The translations under genes were made by a program, and so were the position numbers. Source: Microvirga mediterraneensis (lineage in GTDB: Bacteria; Pseudomonadota; Alphaproteobacteria; Rhizobiales; Beijerinckiaceae). From it: 64,000 bases of DNA. The DNA is taken from contig NZ_JACDXJ010000001.1 of the NCBI RefSeq assembly GCF_013520865.1, positions 2,409,001-2,473,000 of the forward strand, given 5' to 3'. Within the stretch, counting starts at the first letter, position 1, and the number at the start of each line of letters is the position of its first letter. Shown piece after piece: positions 8,284 to 17,117 of the stretch. The notes under the pieces are model-generated. The model ran no database searches. It was not told where the DNA came from and was given only the letters and a program-made list of their open reading frames with translations.

Positions 8284-9108
8284 CTAGCCCTTCACCGCGC
8301 CGGCCGTGAGGCCGGCGACGATCTTGCGTTGGAATACGAGCACCAGGACGATGATCGGAATCGTCACGATGACGGAGCCGGCCATGATCGCGCCCCAGGG
8401 CAGCTCATAAGCAGTCGAGCCGCTCATGAGGGCGATGGCGGGCGGCACAGTGCGCTGCTCGTTGGTGAGCGTGAAGGTGAGGGCGAAGAGAAACTCGTTC
8501 CACGAGACGATGAAGGCCAGCAGTCCCGTGGTCACCGCCGCGGGGGCCATGAGCGGCAGGAACACGCGCCGCACCACGATCCACGGCGTTGCGCCGTCGA
8601 CGAAAGCCGCTTCCTCGATCTCCCTCGGCAGCTCGCGCATGAAGGTGGTGAGCACCCAGATCGTGAAGGGCAGGGTGAGCATGAGGTTGGCGAGGATCAG
8701 GCCGGGCAGGGTGTTGTAGAGGCCGAAGGAGCGGATCAGCTCGAACATGCCGGCGAGCACCGCCACCTGCGGGAACATCGAGACGGACAGGATCGTCATG
8801 AGCAGCAGCGAGCGGCCGCGAAAGGCGATGCGCCCGAAGGCGTAGGCCGCCGTGATGCCTAAGCCCAGCGACAGGACCACCACGGAGCCGGATACGATGA
8901 CCGAGTTCAGGATGTTGCGGCCGAAGGGCTGGCGTTCGAACACGGCGACGTAGTTCGAGAAATCGAAGGTCTCGGGCAGGTAGGCTACCGAGAACAGGGC
9001 GCTCCCCGTGCGGAAGGACGAGATGATCGCGTAATAGAACGGAAACAGCGCGAAGAACGCGATGACGATCACGAGCAGCCAGAAGCCAATGCGGGCCAGC
9101 AGCTTCAT
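8284..9108 (-). CDS. thuG: sugar ABC transporter permease (MalG type)
   Basis: A 274-residue inner-membrane permease has six hydrophobic segments. The cytoplasmic EAA loop is EEAAFVDGATPWIVVRRVFLPL (about 177-198), which docks on the ATPase. The N-terminal start MKLLARIGFW fits MalG-class proteins. The ATG overlaps the TGA of the preceding permease by 4 nt (ATGA), indicating translational coupling. It pairs with the MalF-type permease to form the translocation pore. Confidence 0.85.
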   Translation of the reverse strand: MKLLARIGFWLLVIVIAFFALFPFYYAIISSFRTGSALFSVAYLPETFDFSNYVAVFERQPFGRNILNSVIVSGSVVVLSLGLGITAAYAFGRIAFRGRSLLLMTILSVSMFPQVAVLAGMFELIRSFGLYNTLPGLILANLMLTLPFTIWVLTTFMRELPREIEEAAFVDGATPWIVVRRVFLPLMAPAAVTTGLLAFIVSWNEFLFALTFTLTNEQRTVPPAIALMSGSTAYELPWGAIMAGSVIVTIPIIVLVLVFQRKIVAGLTAGAVKG

Positions 9109-10082
9109 CGTGGATCCTCCCCGAGGCGCACGCGTCCGGCCGCGAGGGTGATCACGACCACGAGGGCGATGATGAGGAAGATCAGCGTCGATGCGGCCGA
9201 GCCGAGGCCCACTTCCTGGAAATCGACGAGCTGCTGGCGCGCATAGACGGACATGGAGGCCGTGTCCTTGGAGTTCGACGTCAGGACATAGATGAGGTCG
9301 AAGACCCGCAGGGCGTCGAGGGAGCGGAAGATCACCGCGACCAGCAGCGCCGGCTTGATGAGCGGCAGGGTCACGCGGAAGAACACGCGGACAGGCGAGA
9401 CGCCGTCCACCTTCGCGGCCTCGTAGATGTCCTGCGGCAGCATCTGGAGGGCGGCCAGGATGAGCAGCGCCATGAACGACGTGTGCTTCCAGACATCCAC
9501 CATGACGGCAGACCACAGGGCCGTGTCGGCATTGGCCGTCCAGGTGACCGGCGCGGCGATCAGGCCGATGCGCAGGAGGAGGTCGTTGATCACGCCGAAC
9601 TGGTCGTGCAGCATCCAGCTCCACATCTTGGCGGACACGATGGTCGGGATCGCCCAGGGGATCAGGATCACGGCCCGCATGAGGCCGTGCCCCGGGAACG
9701 CCGCGTTCAGGATCAGCGCCACCACGGTGCCGAGCACCGTCTCGAGCGAGACCGACACGAGGGTGAACCACAGGGTGTTCCACACCGAACGCCACCAGTC
9801 GGGCTCGATCAGGATCCCGAACCACTCGCCGTCGTACTTGGCGAGATAATTCTCCAGGCCGATGAAGTTATAGTCGCTCAGGTTGTTGAGGCTGGCGTCC
9901 GTGAAACTGAACCAGATCGTCCGCGCCAGGGGCCAGCCCGCGATGAGCGCGACGACGATCAGGCTCGGCGCGATGAAGAGCCACGCCGCCCTGACGCGCG
10001 AGCGCGTCAGGGACGAGCCGCGTCCCCGCGCCTGCTGCGCGATGGGAGCGCCGGCCTCGGCGACGGCGCTGCTCATGATCAT
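9105..10082 (-). CDS. thuF: sugar ABC transporter permease (MalF type)
   Basis: A 325-residue permease has a cytoplasmic Arg-rich N-terminus, six membrane segments and an EAA loop (YEAAKVDGVSPVRVFFRVTLP). The first ATG (10082) overlaps the stop of the binding-protein gene as ATGA. A second in-frame ATG at 10076 is an alternative. A periplasmic region between the first two helices (YNFIGLENYLAKYDGEWFGI onward) is short compared with E. coli MalF, as in ThuF/UgpA-type permeases. Confidence 0.85.
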   Translation of the reverse strand: MIMSSAVAEAGAPIAQQARGRGSSLTRSRVRAAWLFIAPSLIVVALIAGWPLARTIWFSFTDASLNNLSDYNFIGLENYLAKYDGEWFGILIEPDWWRSVWNTLWFTLVSVSLETVLGTVVALILNAAFPGHGLMRAVILIPWAIPTIVSAKMWSWMLHDQFGVINDLLLRIGLIAAPVTWTANADTALWSAVMVDVWKHTSFMALLILAALQMLPQDIYEAAKVDGVSPVRVFFRVTLPLIKPALLVAVIFRSLDALRVFDLIYVLTSNSKDTASMSVYARQQLVDFQEVGLGSAASTLIFLIIALVVVITLAAGRVRLGEDPR

Positions 10083-11344
10083 TGCCAGCCGTTGCGCTTG
10101 ATCCGCTTCAGGTCGCGGTCGAGGCGGCTCAGCGCCTGCGCGGGCTCGGAACGCTTCGAAAGGACCTGATGCACCGCGTTGAAGAACTCGGTCGAGACCT
10201 TGTTGTAGTTCTGGCCCGTCACGGTGGCCGGGCGTGCGACCGCGTTGCTGAACACGTCGACCAGATCGCCGATGAAGGGATTGGCCTTGGCGATGTCCGG
10301 GTCGCTGTAGAGCGACACGATGGTCGGGTTGAAGGCGCCTTCGACCGCGCGGCGCTTCTGCTCCGCCTCGCTCGTCAGGTACAGGACGAGATCGGTCGCG
10401 GCATCGGCGTTCTTCGAATATTTGGAGACGGCAAGCAACTGGCCGCCGAGGGTGCCCGCGTGGCGGCCGTCCGCACCGCCTTTCGGCAGGGGCGCGATGC
10501 CGATCTTGTCCTTGATGGTGCTGTCGCCGCCCTGCGCCAGGGCCCAGGCATAGGGCCAGTTGCGCATGAACACGGCATTGCCGGCTTGGAAGATTCCGCG
10601 CGCCTCCTCCTCCGTATAGTTGAGCACGCCCTCGGGCGTGATCGTGCCGACCCAGCCGGCGGCGGTCTTCAGGGCCTCGGCGGCCTTGGGGTTCTCGATG
10701 GTGACGTCGCCCTTCTCGTCCACGATGGTGCCGCCATTGTTGGAGGCGATCCATTCGAGGGCGTTGGTGGTCAGGCCCTCATAGGCGCGGCCCTGCCAGG
10801 TATAGCCCCAGAAGTCGCCCCGGCCCTCCTTGCGCTCGCCCTCCTGGATCAGGCGGGCGGTCTCCGTGAGGTCGGCCCAGGTCTGCGGCACGGGCCGCTT
10901 GTACTTGTCCAGCAGGTCCTTGCGGTAATAGAGCAGCCCCGCGTCGGCGAACCACGGCACGGCCATCAGCTTGCCCTCGACACGGCTGGTCTCGACCATC
11001 GCGGGGAGGTGGTCGCCGATCGCGCCTTGCGCCTTCGAAGTCAGGTCGAGGAGGTGGTTGCCGAGCGTGCCGGTCCAGACCACGTCGATCTGGAACACGT
11101 CGATGTCACCGGCTCCGGCCGCGAGAAGCTGCTGGAACAGGGCGAGGCGCTCGGTGGCGGAGTTCGGGGTCGAGACGATTTTGACCGTGTTGCCGGTCTT
11201 CTTCGCCCAGGCGTCGGTGCCCTGCTTGCAGATCTCGTATTCCTTGCCGAGCGCGCTGCACGAGATCGAAATCTCGACGGCCCAGGCGCTGGTGGAGGCC
11301 AGGAGCCCGGCGGCTGCGGCAAAACTGGCGATGAGGCGGGACAT
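10079..11344 (-). CDS. thuE: periplasmic trehalose/maltose-type sugar-binding protein
   Basis: A 421-residue solute-binding protein starts at MSRLIASFAAA. The signal peptide (1-22) ends AWA-VEI. The mature N-terminus (ISISCSALGKEYEICKQG...AWAKKTGN, then VSTPNSATERLALFQQL) closely resembles rhizobial ThuE, the trehalose/maltose/sucrose receptor, as I remember it. Two early cysteines may form a disulphide. The start at 11344 carries the signal peptide and has AGGAGG upstream; a longer frame does not. It heads the operon thuE-thuF-thuG-thuK, all coupled or closely spaced. No regulator gene is adjacent. Confidence 0.85.
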   Translation of the reverse strand: MSRLIASFAAAAGLLASTSAWAVEISISCSALGKEYEICKQGTDAWAKKTGNTVKIVSTPNSATERLALFQQLLAAGAGDIDVFQIDVVWTGTLGNHLLDLTSKAQGAIGDHLPAMVETSRVEGKLMAVPWFADAGLLYYRKDLLDKYKRPVPQTWADLTETARLIQEGERKEGRGDFWGYTWQGRAYEGLTTNALEWIASNNGGTIVDEKGDVTIENPKAAEALKTAAGWVGTITPEGVLNYTEEEARGIFQAGNAVFMRNWPYAWALAQGGDSTIKDKIGIAPLPKGGADGRHAGTLGGQLLAVSKYSKNADAATDLVLYLTSEAEQKRRAVEGAFNPTIVSLYSDPDIAKANPFIGDLVDVFSNAVARPATVTGQNYNKVSTEFFNAVHQVLSKRSEPAQALSRLDRDLKRIKRNGWQ

Positions 11345-11475
11345 GGCAATCCTCCTGCAGGCTTGATGTTTATTGCTTAGCTTCTTAAAGCCCGACCTGC
11401 GGATTTGTTCCTGGGGGGCGTGGTCGGAAGGGTGCGGCTGCCCCATGTGATGTTGCCGAAAGCGAGGGTATTCCC

Positions 11476-12177
11476 ATGAAAATTACGTGGTTCGGCCATT
11501 CCGCCTTCCGGCTCGATTTCGCCGGAAAGGCCGTGCTCATCGATCCGTTCTTCACCGGCAATCCGGCCTTCGAGGGAGACAAGGGCAAGATCGTCCAGGG
11601 TGTCTCGCATATCCTCATCACTCACGGGCATGGGGACCACGTGGGCGATACGGTCGACATCGCCAAGGCGACGGGCGCCAAGGTGGTCACCAATTTCGAG
11701 CTCTGCATGTATCTCGCCAAGCAGGGCGTCGAGAACATCGATACCATGAACACGGGCGGCACGACGGAGCAGGACGGCTTCACCGTCACCCTGGTGCGGG
11801 CGGACCATTCCGCCGGCCTCGTGGAGATGGACGTGAACTTCCCGCTCGGCAACGCCAACGGAATCATCGTGAAGGCCCCGGGCGAGCCGACCGTGTATCA
11901 CATGGGCGATACCGACATTTTCGGCGACATGGCCCTGATCGCCGAGATCCACCGGCCCGATGTGGTCATCGTGCCCATCGGCGACCGCTTCACCATGGGT
12001 CCGGAGGTCGCGGCCCTGGCCGTCGAGCGGTATTTCAGCGGCGCCAAGGCGGCCATCCCGTGCCATTACGCCACTTTCCCGCCCCTCGTCCCCAACGCCG
12101 ACCGCTTCGTCGCGGCCCTGGACGGCAAGGGGATCCAGGTGGTGGTGCCGCACAAGACCGTGGGGGTGACGGTTTAA
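11476..12177 (+). CDS. UPF0173 metal-dependent hydrolase
   Basis: A 233-residue metallo-beta-lactamase-fold protein. The Zn-binding motif HGHGDH spans residues 50-55, followed by RADHSAG, YHMGDTD and IPCHYATFP, which supply the remaining ligands. The family (UPF0173) is widespread but its substrate is not established. The gene is divergent from thuE, with 131 bp between them, and precedes gatC and gatA, its usual neighbours. Confidence 0.9.
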   Translation: MKITWFGHSAFRLDFAGKAVLIDPFFTGNPAFEGDKGKIVQGVSHILITHGHGDHVGDTVDIAKATGAKVVTNFELCMYLAKQGVENIDTMNTGGTTEQDGFTVTLVRADHSAGLVEMDVNFPLGNANGIIVKAPGEPTVYHMGDTDIFGDMALIAEIHRPDVVIVPIGDRFTMGPEVAALAVERYFSGAKAAIPCHYATFPPLVPNADRFVAALDGKGIQVVVPHKTVGVTV

Positions 12178-12183
12178 AGCTCC

Positions 12184-12275
12184 ACGTCATCACCGGGCTC
12201 GTCCCGGTGATCTCGATCGGAAGGGGGCGGCGCTTCAGAGTATCGGGATGGCCGGGACAAGCCCGGCCATGACGT
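12184..12275. repeat. dispersed palindromic repeat, family B, copy 2
   Basis: Same plan as 7034-7125: ACGTCATCACCGGGCTCGTC with CCGGTGAT, then ATGGCCGGGACAAGC with CCGGCCATGACGT. It starts 6 bp after the UPF0173 stop codon. Confidence 0.8.
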
Positions 12276-12374
12276 TGAGGGCGTCAGATCGGTCTGCCGC
12301 ACATCCAGCGTTGCCCCCCGAGGCGGGCGGGTGCTATAGGCCGCCAAGCAGATTTCCAAGAGGTTAGACCATTC

Positions 12375-12662
12375 ATGTCGGTCGATGAGAAAACGGTCCG
12401 CCGCATCGCCCATCTGGCGCGCATTGCCGTGACGGATGCGGAGGTGCCTCATCTCCAGGGCGAGCTCAACGCGATTCTCTCCTTCGTCGAGCAGCTCAAC
12501 GAGGTGGACGTGGAGGGCATCGAGCCGATGACCTCCGTGACCCCCATGGTCATGAAGAAGCGCCAGGACGGCGTGACCGACGGCGGCTACGCGGACAAGA
12601 TCGTCCGCAACGCCCCCGCCACGGAAGACAACTTCTTCCTCGTGCCCAAGGTGGTCGAGTAA
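12375..12662 (+). CDS. gatC: Asp/Glu-tRNA amidotransferase subunit GatC
   Basis: A 95-residue protein shows the GatC pattern: [17 protein letters not shown], then [21 protein letters not shown], then MTSVTPM and a C-terminal [10 protein letters not shown]. GatC wraps GatA and GatB in the GatCAB complex, which amidates Glu-tRNA(Gln) and Asp-tRNA(Asn) in the cytoplasm. The ATG at 12375 follows AAGAGGTTAGACC. gatA lies 126 bp downstream beyond a palindromic repeat; gatB is not in the window. Confidence 0.95.
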   Translation: MSVDEKTVRRIAHLARIAVTDAEVPHLQGELNAILSFVEQLNEVDVEGIEPMTSVTPMVMKKRQDGVTDGGYADKIVRNAPATEDNFFLVPKVVE

Positions 12663-12683
12663 ACCGCGGACCGCCGGTTCCTC

Positions 12684-12766
12684 GACCATCCCCGGGCAAG
12701 CGCAGCGCGACCCGGGGATCTCCCGCAGAATAAGGCGTGCATGGCCGGGGCGAGCCCGGCCTGACG
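12684..12766. repeat. palindromic repeat between gatC and gatA
   Basis: An arm CCATCCCCGGG pairs with CCCGGGGATC, followed by ATGGCCGGGGCGAGCCCGGC. It belongs with the family B/mosaic palindromes. Confidence 0.55.
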
Positions 12767-12788
12767 TCGAGACAAGAGATCCAGTCCC

Positions 12789-14303
12789 GTGACCGAACTG
12801 ACCCATCTCACGATTGCCGAGGCCCGCGACGGCCTGAAGGCCAAGACCTTCTCCGCCACCGAGCTCGCCCAGGCGCATCTCGCCGCCATGGAGAAGGCGA
12901 GGGCGCTCAATGCCTATGTGCTCGAGACGCCGGAAAAGGCGCTCGCCATGGCCAAGGCCTCGGATGAGAAGCTGTCCAGGGGCGAGGGCGGGGCGCTCGA
13001 GGGCATTCCGCTCGGCATCAAGGACCTGTTCTGCACCGACGGCGTGACCACGACCGCGGGGTCCAGGATCCTGGGCAACTTCAACCCGCCCTACGAATCC
13101 ACCGTCACCCGGAACCTCTGGAACGACGGCGCCGTGATGCTCGGCAAGCTCAACCTGGACGAGTTCGCCATGGGCTCCTCCAACGAGACCAGCGCCTTCG
13201 GGCCGGTGGTGTCGCCCTGGCGGCGCGAGGGCTCGAACGTGAGTGCGGGCGCGGCCGGCGCCATCGAGGGCACCCATCTGGTGCCCGGCGGCTCCTCGGG
13301 CGGCTCGGCGGCGGCGGTTGCCGCCCATCTGTGCCTGGGCGCCACCGCGACCGATACGGGCGGTTCCATCCGCCAGCCGGCGGCCTTCACCGGCACGGTC
13401 GGCATCAAGCCGACCTATGGGCGCGTCTCCCGCTGGGGCACGGTGGCCTTCGCCTCGTCCCTGGACCAGGCCGGCCCCATCGCCCGCACCGTGCGCGACA
13501 CGGCCATCATGCTGCGCTCCATGGCGGGGCCCGACGACCGGGACACCACCTGCGTCGATCTTCCGGTGCCGGATTTCGAGGCGGCCATCTCCCGGGGCGT
13601 GAAGGGGCTCAAGATCGGCATTCCGAAGGAATACCGGATCGACGGCATGTCGCCCGAGATCGAGAGGCTCTGGCAGCAGGGCACGGAATGGCTGCGCGCC
13701 GCCGGTGCCGAGATCGTCGAGGTCTCCCTGCCGCACACCAAATACGCGCTGCCGGCCTATTACATCGTGGCCCCGGCCGAGGCATCGTCGAACCTCGCCC
13801 GCTATGACGGCGTGCGCTACGGCCTGCGCGAGAACGGCCGGGACATCGTCGAGCTCTACGAGAAGACCCGTGCGGCCGGGTTCGGCCGCGAGGTCAAGCG
13901 CCGCATCATGATCGGCACCTATGTGCTCTCGGCCGGCTATTACGATGCCTATTACGTCCGGGCCCAGAAGCTCCGCACCCTGATCAAGCGCGACTTCGAA
14001 GAGGTCTATGCTCAGGGCGTCCATGCCATCCTGACCCCGGCGACGCCGTCCGCCGCCTTCGGCATCGGCGAGAAGGGCTCGGGCGATCCGGTCGAGATGT
14101 ATCTCAACGACATCTTCACCGTGACGGTGAACATGGCCGGCCTGCCGGGCATCGCCGTTCCGGCCGGGCTCGACGCTCAAGGCCTGCCGCTCGGCCTCCA
14201 GCTCATCGGCCGCGCCTTCGACGAGGAGACCCTCTTCGCGGCCGGCCAGGTGATCGAGGATTCCGCCGGTCGGATCAAGCTGCCCCAGGCCTGGTGGGCG
14301 TGA
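12789..14303 (+). CDS. gatA: Asp/Glu-tRNA amidotransferase subunit GatA
   Basis: A 504-residue amidase-signature enzyme. The Ser-cisSer-Lys triad is visible as Lys78 ([10 protein letters not shown]), Ser169 (PGGSSGGSA) and Ser193 ([11 protein letters not shown]). GatA hydrolyses glutamine and passes ammonia to GatB for tRNA-dependent amidation. The start is a GTG at 12789, which gives the normal N-terminus ([13 protein letters not shown]); no strong ribosome site is visible. The stop overlaps the next small membrane-protein gene. Together with the aspS here, it suggests that Asn-tRNA may be made by the indirect route, but gatB and asnS were not checked. Confidence 0.95.
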   Translation: MTELTHLTIAEARDGLKAKTFSATELAQAHLAAMEKARALNAYVLETPEKALAMAKASDEKLSRGEGGALEGIPLGIKDLFCTDGVTTTAGSRILGNFNPPYESTVTRNLWNDGAVMLGKLNLDEFAMGSSNETSAFGPVVSPWRREGSNVSAGAAGAIEGTHLVPGGSSGGSAAAVAAHLCLGATATDTGGSIRQPAAFTGTVGIKPTYGRVSRWGTVAFASSLDQAGPIARTVRDTAIMLRSMAGPDDRDTTCVDLPVPDFEAAISRGVKGLKIGIPKEYRIDGMSPEIERLWQQGTEWLRAAGAEIVEVSLPHTKYALPAYYIVAPAEASSNLARYDGVRYGLRENGRDIVELYEKTRAAGFGREVKRRIMIGTYVLSAGYYDAYYVRAQKLRTLIKRDFEEVYAQGVHAILTPATPSAAFGIGEKGSGDPVEMYLNDIFTVTVNMAGLPGIAVPAGLDAQGLPLGLQLIGRAFDEETLFAAGQVIEDSAGRIKLPQAWWA

Positions 14304-14608
14304 GCGACGTGCATCCCACGGTTCCCGTCGTTCATCTCTGGGACTGGCTGCCTGCGGCCTTCGATCCGGTCCTGATCCTCCTCGCGGTGTGGCTCGGCTG
14401 GAAGGCCGACCAGTTCGGCAAGGTACTGATCGTCGGCATGGTCGCCTTGGCCGTGTCGGTGCTCGTCTCCTGGGGAATCAGCAGCCTCGGGCTGCCCTGG
14501 ATTGCCCCGGTGCGCTCTGACGGCCTGACGCTGTTCCCGGTCCGCTTCGTCGCCGCGATGCTCTGGGCGAGCGGCGCCTATGCCGTGCGCCGGGCGATCA
14601 GGCGCTAA
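14300..14608 (+). CDS. small three-helix membrane protein
   Basis: A protein of about 102 residues has three hydrophobic segments ([52 protein letters not shown]) and a basic end (RRAIRR). The GTG at 14300 overlaps the gatA TGA by 3 nt, so coupled translation is likely; a GTG two codons earlier (14294) is also possible. No family is recognised. The stop codon is followed at once by a family A palindrome. Confidence 0.65.
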   Translation: MSDVHPTVPVVHLWDWLPAAFDPVLILLAVWLGWKADQFGKVLIVGMVALAVSVLVSWGISSLGLPWIAPVRSDGLTLFPVRFVAAMLWASGAYAVRRAIRR

Positions 14609-14609
14609 A

Positions 14610-14710
14610 GCATCGGACGCAAAAGTGGGAACCGGTTTTGCGTGGAAAGATGCGTCAAACCAGTAAGTTGACGCATCGGATGGGAATACAAATTCACATC
14701 CGATGCTTTA
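14610..14710. repeat. dispersed palindromic repeat, family A, copy 3
   Basis: It begins GCATCGGACGCAAAAGTGGG, with CGCAAAA/TTTTGCG and CATCGGATG/CATCCGATG hairpins. The outer arms are AAAGCATCGG and CCGATGCTTT. It starts 2 nt after a TAA stop and ends 15 nt before the stop of the opposing gene. Confidence 0.85.
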
Positions 14711-14724
14711 GAAGCCGATAGGGC

Positions 14725-14979
14725 TCAAGCCTTCGTGCCGCCCTTGAGGCGTGTGTTGCACTCGCTCCAGAACTTCGGCCACTTGGCATCCTTGGGGAGC
14801 TTGGAGCCAGCCTTGGCTTCCTTCCATTCCGCGCTGCACTTGCTCATGCGCTCGCGTGCGGCAAGCTGGGCGGCGGTCGGCTCCTTCTTCGGCTTCGTTT
14901 CAGCGGCGGCCTGGGCGGCACCCGCCATGGACAGGGCCATCAAGGCGACGAGAGTGGAGCTCACGAAACGGTTCATCAT
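14725..14979 (-). CDS. small exported protein, possibly PsiF-like
   Basis: An 84-residue protein has a signal peptide (MMNRFVSSTLVALMALSMAG, ending AQA-AA) and a Lys/Glu-rich mature part. Two cysteines are spaced in the pattern MSKCSAEWKEAK...WPKFWSECN. Similar Cys-containing modules occur in PsiF-related rhizobial proteins, so a phosphate-starvation-type protein is possible, but this is a weak match. The start at 14979 is chosen for the signal peptide and AGGGGATCT upstream. Confidence 0.65.
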   Translation of the reverse strand: MMNRFVSSTLVALMALSMAGAAQAAAETKPKKEPTAAQLAARERMSKCSAEWKEAKAGSKLPKDAKWPKFWSECNTRLKGGTKA

Positions 14980-15160
14980 AGATCCCCTGGGAACTTTGTC
15001 ATGCCCGGGCATCTCATGATGAAATACTGAAACATGCAAGGGCCCGGGAGCAGCCACGCATCCTTTCCACGGAATTTCATTGCGCCTGAGGGTGCGCATT
15101 CCGATCTAATATCTTAACGTCCCGCACGGACCCGTGCGTCAGGTAAGGAGAGGGAAATCC

Positions 15161-15868
15161 ATGGCGGCTTCCGCGCAGCAACCGATCGATCTCTATTACT
15201 GGCCGACCCCGAACGGATGGAAGATCACCATCATGCTCGAGGAATGCGGGCTGCCTTACGCGATCCACCCGATCAATATCGGCAAGGGCGACCAGTTCCA
15301 GCCGGAATTCCTGGCGATCTCGCCCAACAACAAGATGCCGGCGATCGTCGACCACGATGGGCCGGACGGGCGGCCGATCTCCGTCTTCGAGTCCGGGGCG
15401 ATCCTGCAATATCTCGGCCGCAAGACCGGGCAGTTCTATCCGCAGGACGAGCGCGGGCGGGTCGAGGTCGATCAATGGCTGTTCTGGCAGATGGGCGGCT
15501 TTGGCCCCATGCTCGGCCAGACCCACCATTTCCGCATCTATGCGCCGGAGAAGGTGCAATATGCCATCGACCGCTATACCAACGAGACCAACCGCCTTTA
15601 CGGCGTGCTGAACAAGCGCCTTGCGGACCGGGAATTCGTGGCGGGCGAGTATTCCATTGCCGACATGGCCATTGCCCCATGGGCGAAGCTGTGGGAGCGC
15701 CAGGGCCAGAACATCGACGACTTCCCGCATGCCAAGCGCTGGCTGGAAACGGTTCTCGCCCGCCCGGCGGTGCAGCGCGGCATCAAGGTCAGCTCCGAGG
15801 ATCGCGAGAAGACCGACCTGACGGACCCCTCGGTTCAGGCAGTCCTGTTCGGCCAGAGGGCGCGGTAG
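15161..15868 (+). CDS. YfcG-like glutathione S-transferase / disulphide reductase
   Basis: A 235-residue soluble GST has an N-terminal thioredoxin-like domain (LYYWPTPNGWKITIMLEE, then SPNNKMPAIVDHD, then FESGAILQYLG) and an all-helical C-terminal domain (to about residue 215). TPNGWK and the NNKMPAI/ESGAI glutathione-binding loops match E. coli YfcG/YghU, which act as glutathione-dependent disulphide-bond reductases rather than classical conjugating enzymes. The start at 15161 follows AAGGAGAGGGAAATCC. It stands alone, so physiological role is open. Confidence 0.85.
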   Translation: MAASAQQPIDLYYWPTPNGWKITIMLEECGLPYAIHPINIGKGDQFQPEFLAISPNNKMPAIVDHDGPDGRPISVFESGAILQYLGRKTGQFYPQDERGRVEVDQWLFWQMGGFGPMLGQTHHFRIYAPEKVQYAIDRYTNETNRLYGVLNKRLADREFVAGEYSIADMAIAPWAKLWERQGQNIDDFPHAKRWLETVLARPAVQRGIKVSSEDREKTDLTDPSVQAVLFGQRAR

Positions 15869-15880
15869 GGCCCATTGCTT

Positions 15881-16030
15881 GTCATGGCCGGCCTTGTGCC
15901 GGCTATCTGGTTCGAGTGAAGCGCTCCGCTGTCAAGTCCCTGCGCAGGCAGTGAGGGTCGCGGGCCACGGTGCGGAGCGGCGGGTGGAGTCCTTATCCCC
16001 TCCGCTGCGCTCCGTCCGGGAATGACAATG
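15881..16030. repeat. palindromic intergenic repeats (family B fragment and relatives)
   Basis: GTCATGGCCGGCCTTGTGCC with GGCTATC is a half-unit of family B. It is followed by GGAGTCCTTATCCCCTCC and a CCGGGAATGACA end, typical of mosaic rhizobial palindromes. No gene is present in this stretch. Confidence 0.55.
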
Positions 16031-16037
16031 GACCGCC

Positions 16038-16442
16038 TCAATTCGTCTTCGTCCAGGTCTGCGACCGGCAGATCAGGCCGCCGAGGACGCAGCCGGAGAG
16101 CTGCAGGGTCGTGGGGCTCATGACCTTGAGCTTGCCCGTATAGGTCTTGCCGTCCTGCGGGTTGTAGAGCTGGCCGCTGTAGCCGTCCCCTTCCGGCTTG
16201 GCATCCCAGATCATCCGGACCCCCACGATGTTGCGGCCCCTCAGTTTCGGGTCCGCGTTGTTCGTATCCTTCTCGTAGGTGGACGACACGATGGTGCCGC
16301 AATAGGCGCCTCCGCATTGGGCAATCCTTACCCGGGTATCGCCGCTTTGCGTGAGCCATGTCCCGCTCGGATTGGCCTGCTGGGCCTGCGCCGGAACCGC
16401 GAGAAGGGCGAGGCCGAAAGCAGCAAAGATCGCGTGTTTCAT
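16038..16442 (-). CDS. exported DUF2147 protein
   Basis: A 134-residue protein has a signal peptide (1-20, ending AQA-QQ) and a DUF2147 domain over most of the rest. Visible landmarks are SGTWLTQSGDTRVRIAQCG, then YCGTIV, then GRNIVGVRMI, then GYSGQLYNPQDGKTYTGKL, then LSGCVLGGLICRSQTW. Four cysteines suggest two disulphides. DUF2147 proteins are small periplasmic beta-barrel-like proteins of unknown function, common in alphaproteobacteria. Confidence 0.85.
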   Translation of the reverse strand: MKHAIFAAFGLALLAVPAQAQQANPSGTWLTQSGDTRVRIAQCGGAYCGTIVSSTYEKDTNNADPKLRGRNIVGVRMIWDAKPEGDGYSGQLYNPQDGKTYTGKLKVMSPTTLQLSGCVLGGLICRSQTWTKTN

Positions 16443-16537
16443 GGGAAAGTCCCTCTTTTCCGGCCCCCGCCGGACCTATAGGGACAGAAGATTAGGGGAG
16501 GCCATTAAGCTTTCCAAGCGGCGGGGGCAAAAGGCGC

Positions 16538-16566
16538 TTGAGGCGCGGGGGGCGCACCGTTATAAG
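16538..16566 (+). promoter_or_regulatory. candidate sigma-70 promoter for ndk
   Basis: TTGAGG (16538-16543), a 17-nt spacer and TATAAG (16561-16566) lie 45 nt ahead of the ndk start. The -35 deviates from consensus. Confidence 0.4.
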
Positions 16567-16610
16567 CGCCGCACTTCATCATTTCCCTTCTCAGATCAAA
16601 GCGAGTTGTC

Positions 16611-17033
16611 ATGGCCATCGAGCGCACCTTCTCCATCATCAAGCCCGACGCGACCGAGCGTAACCTCACGGGCGCCATCAATGCCGTCATCGAGAATGCC
16701 GGGCTGCGCATCGTGGCGCAGAAGCGCATCCTCATGAGCCGCCGCGAGGCCGAGACCTTCTACGCGGTCCACAAGGAGCGTCCCTTCTTCGGCGAGCTCG
16801 TGGACTTCATGATCTCCGCTCCGGTCGTCGTGCAGGTTCTCGAGGGCGAGGGCGCCGTGCTCCGCTACCGCGAGATCATGGGCGCCACCAACCCGGAGAG
16901 CGCCGCCGAGGGCACGATCCGCAAGCTCTACGCCAAGTCCATCGGCGAGAACTCGGTCCACGGCTCCGACAGCCTCGACAACGCCAAGGTCGAGATCGCC
17001 CAGTTCTTCTCGGGCAACGAGATCGTCGGCTAA
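16611..17033 (+). CDS. ndk: nucleoside diphosphate kinase
   Basis: A 140-residue cytoplasmic enzyme of standard length. It transfers the gamma-phosphate between NTPs and NDPs through a phosphohistidine: His117 in ENSVHGSDS. The N-terminal [12 protein letters not shown] motif and the [11 protein letters not shown] loop are also present. It is monocistronic, with a candidate promoter upstream and a strong terminator 27 nt downstream. Confidence 0.97.
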   Translation: MAIERTFSIIKPDATERNLTGAINAVIENAGLRIVAQKRILMSRREAETFYAVHKERPFFGELVDFMISAPVVVQVLEGEGAVLRYREIMGATNPESAAEGTIRKLYAKSIGENSVHGSDSLDNAKVEIAQFFSGNEIVG

Positions 17034-17059
17034 GCTCTTAGAGCATAGCCTTCATGTTC

Positions 17060-17087
17060 AGGCCGCCCTTTGGGCGGCCTTTTCTTT
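17060..17087 (+). terminator. ndk rho-independent terminator
   Basis: GGCCGCCC-ttt-GGGCGGCC is followed by TTTTCTTT. Confidence 0.9.
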
Positions 17088-17117
17088 GGCCTCACGCTCC
17101 GTCATGATGCGCCCGCC

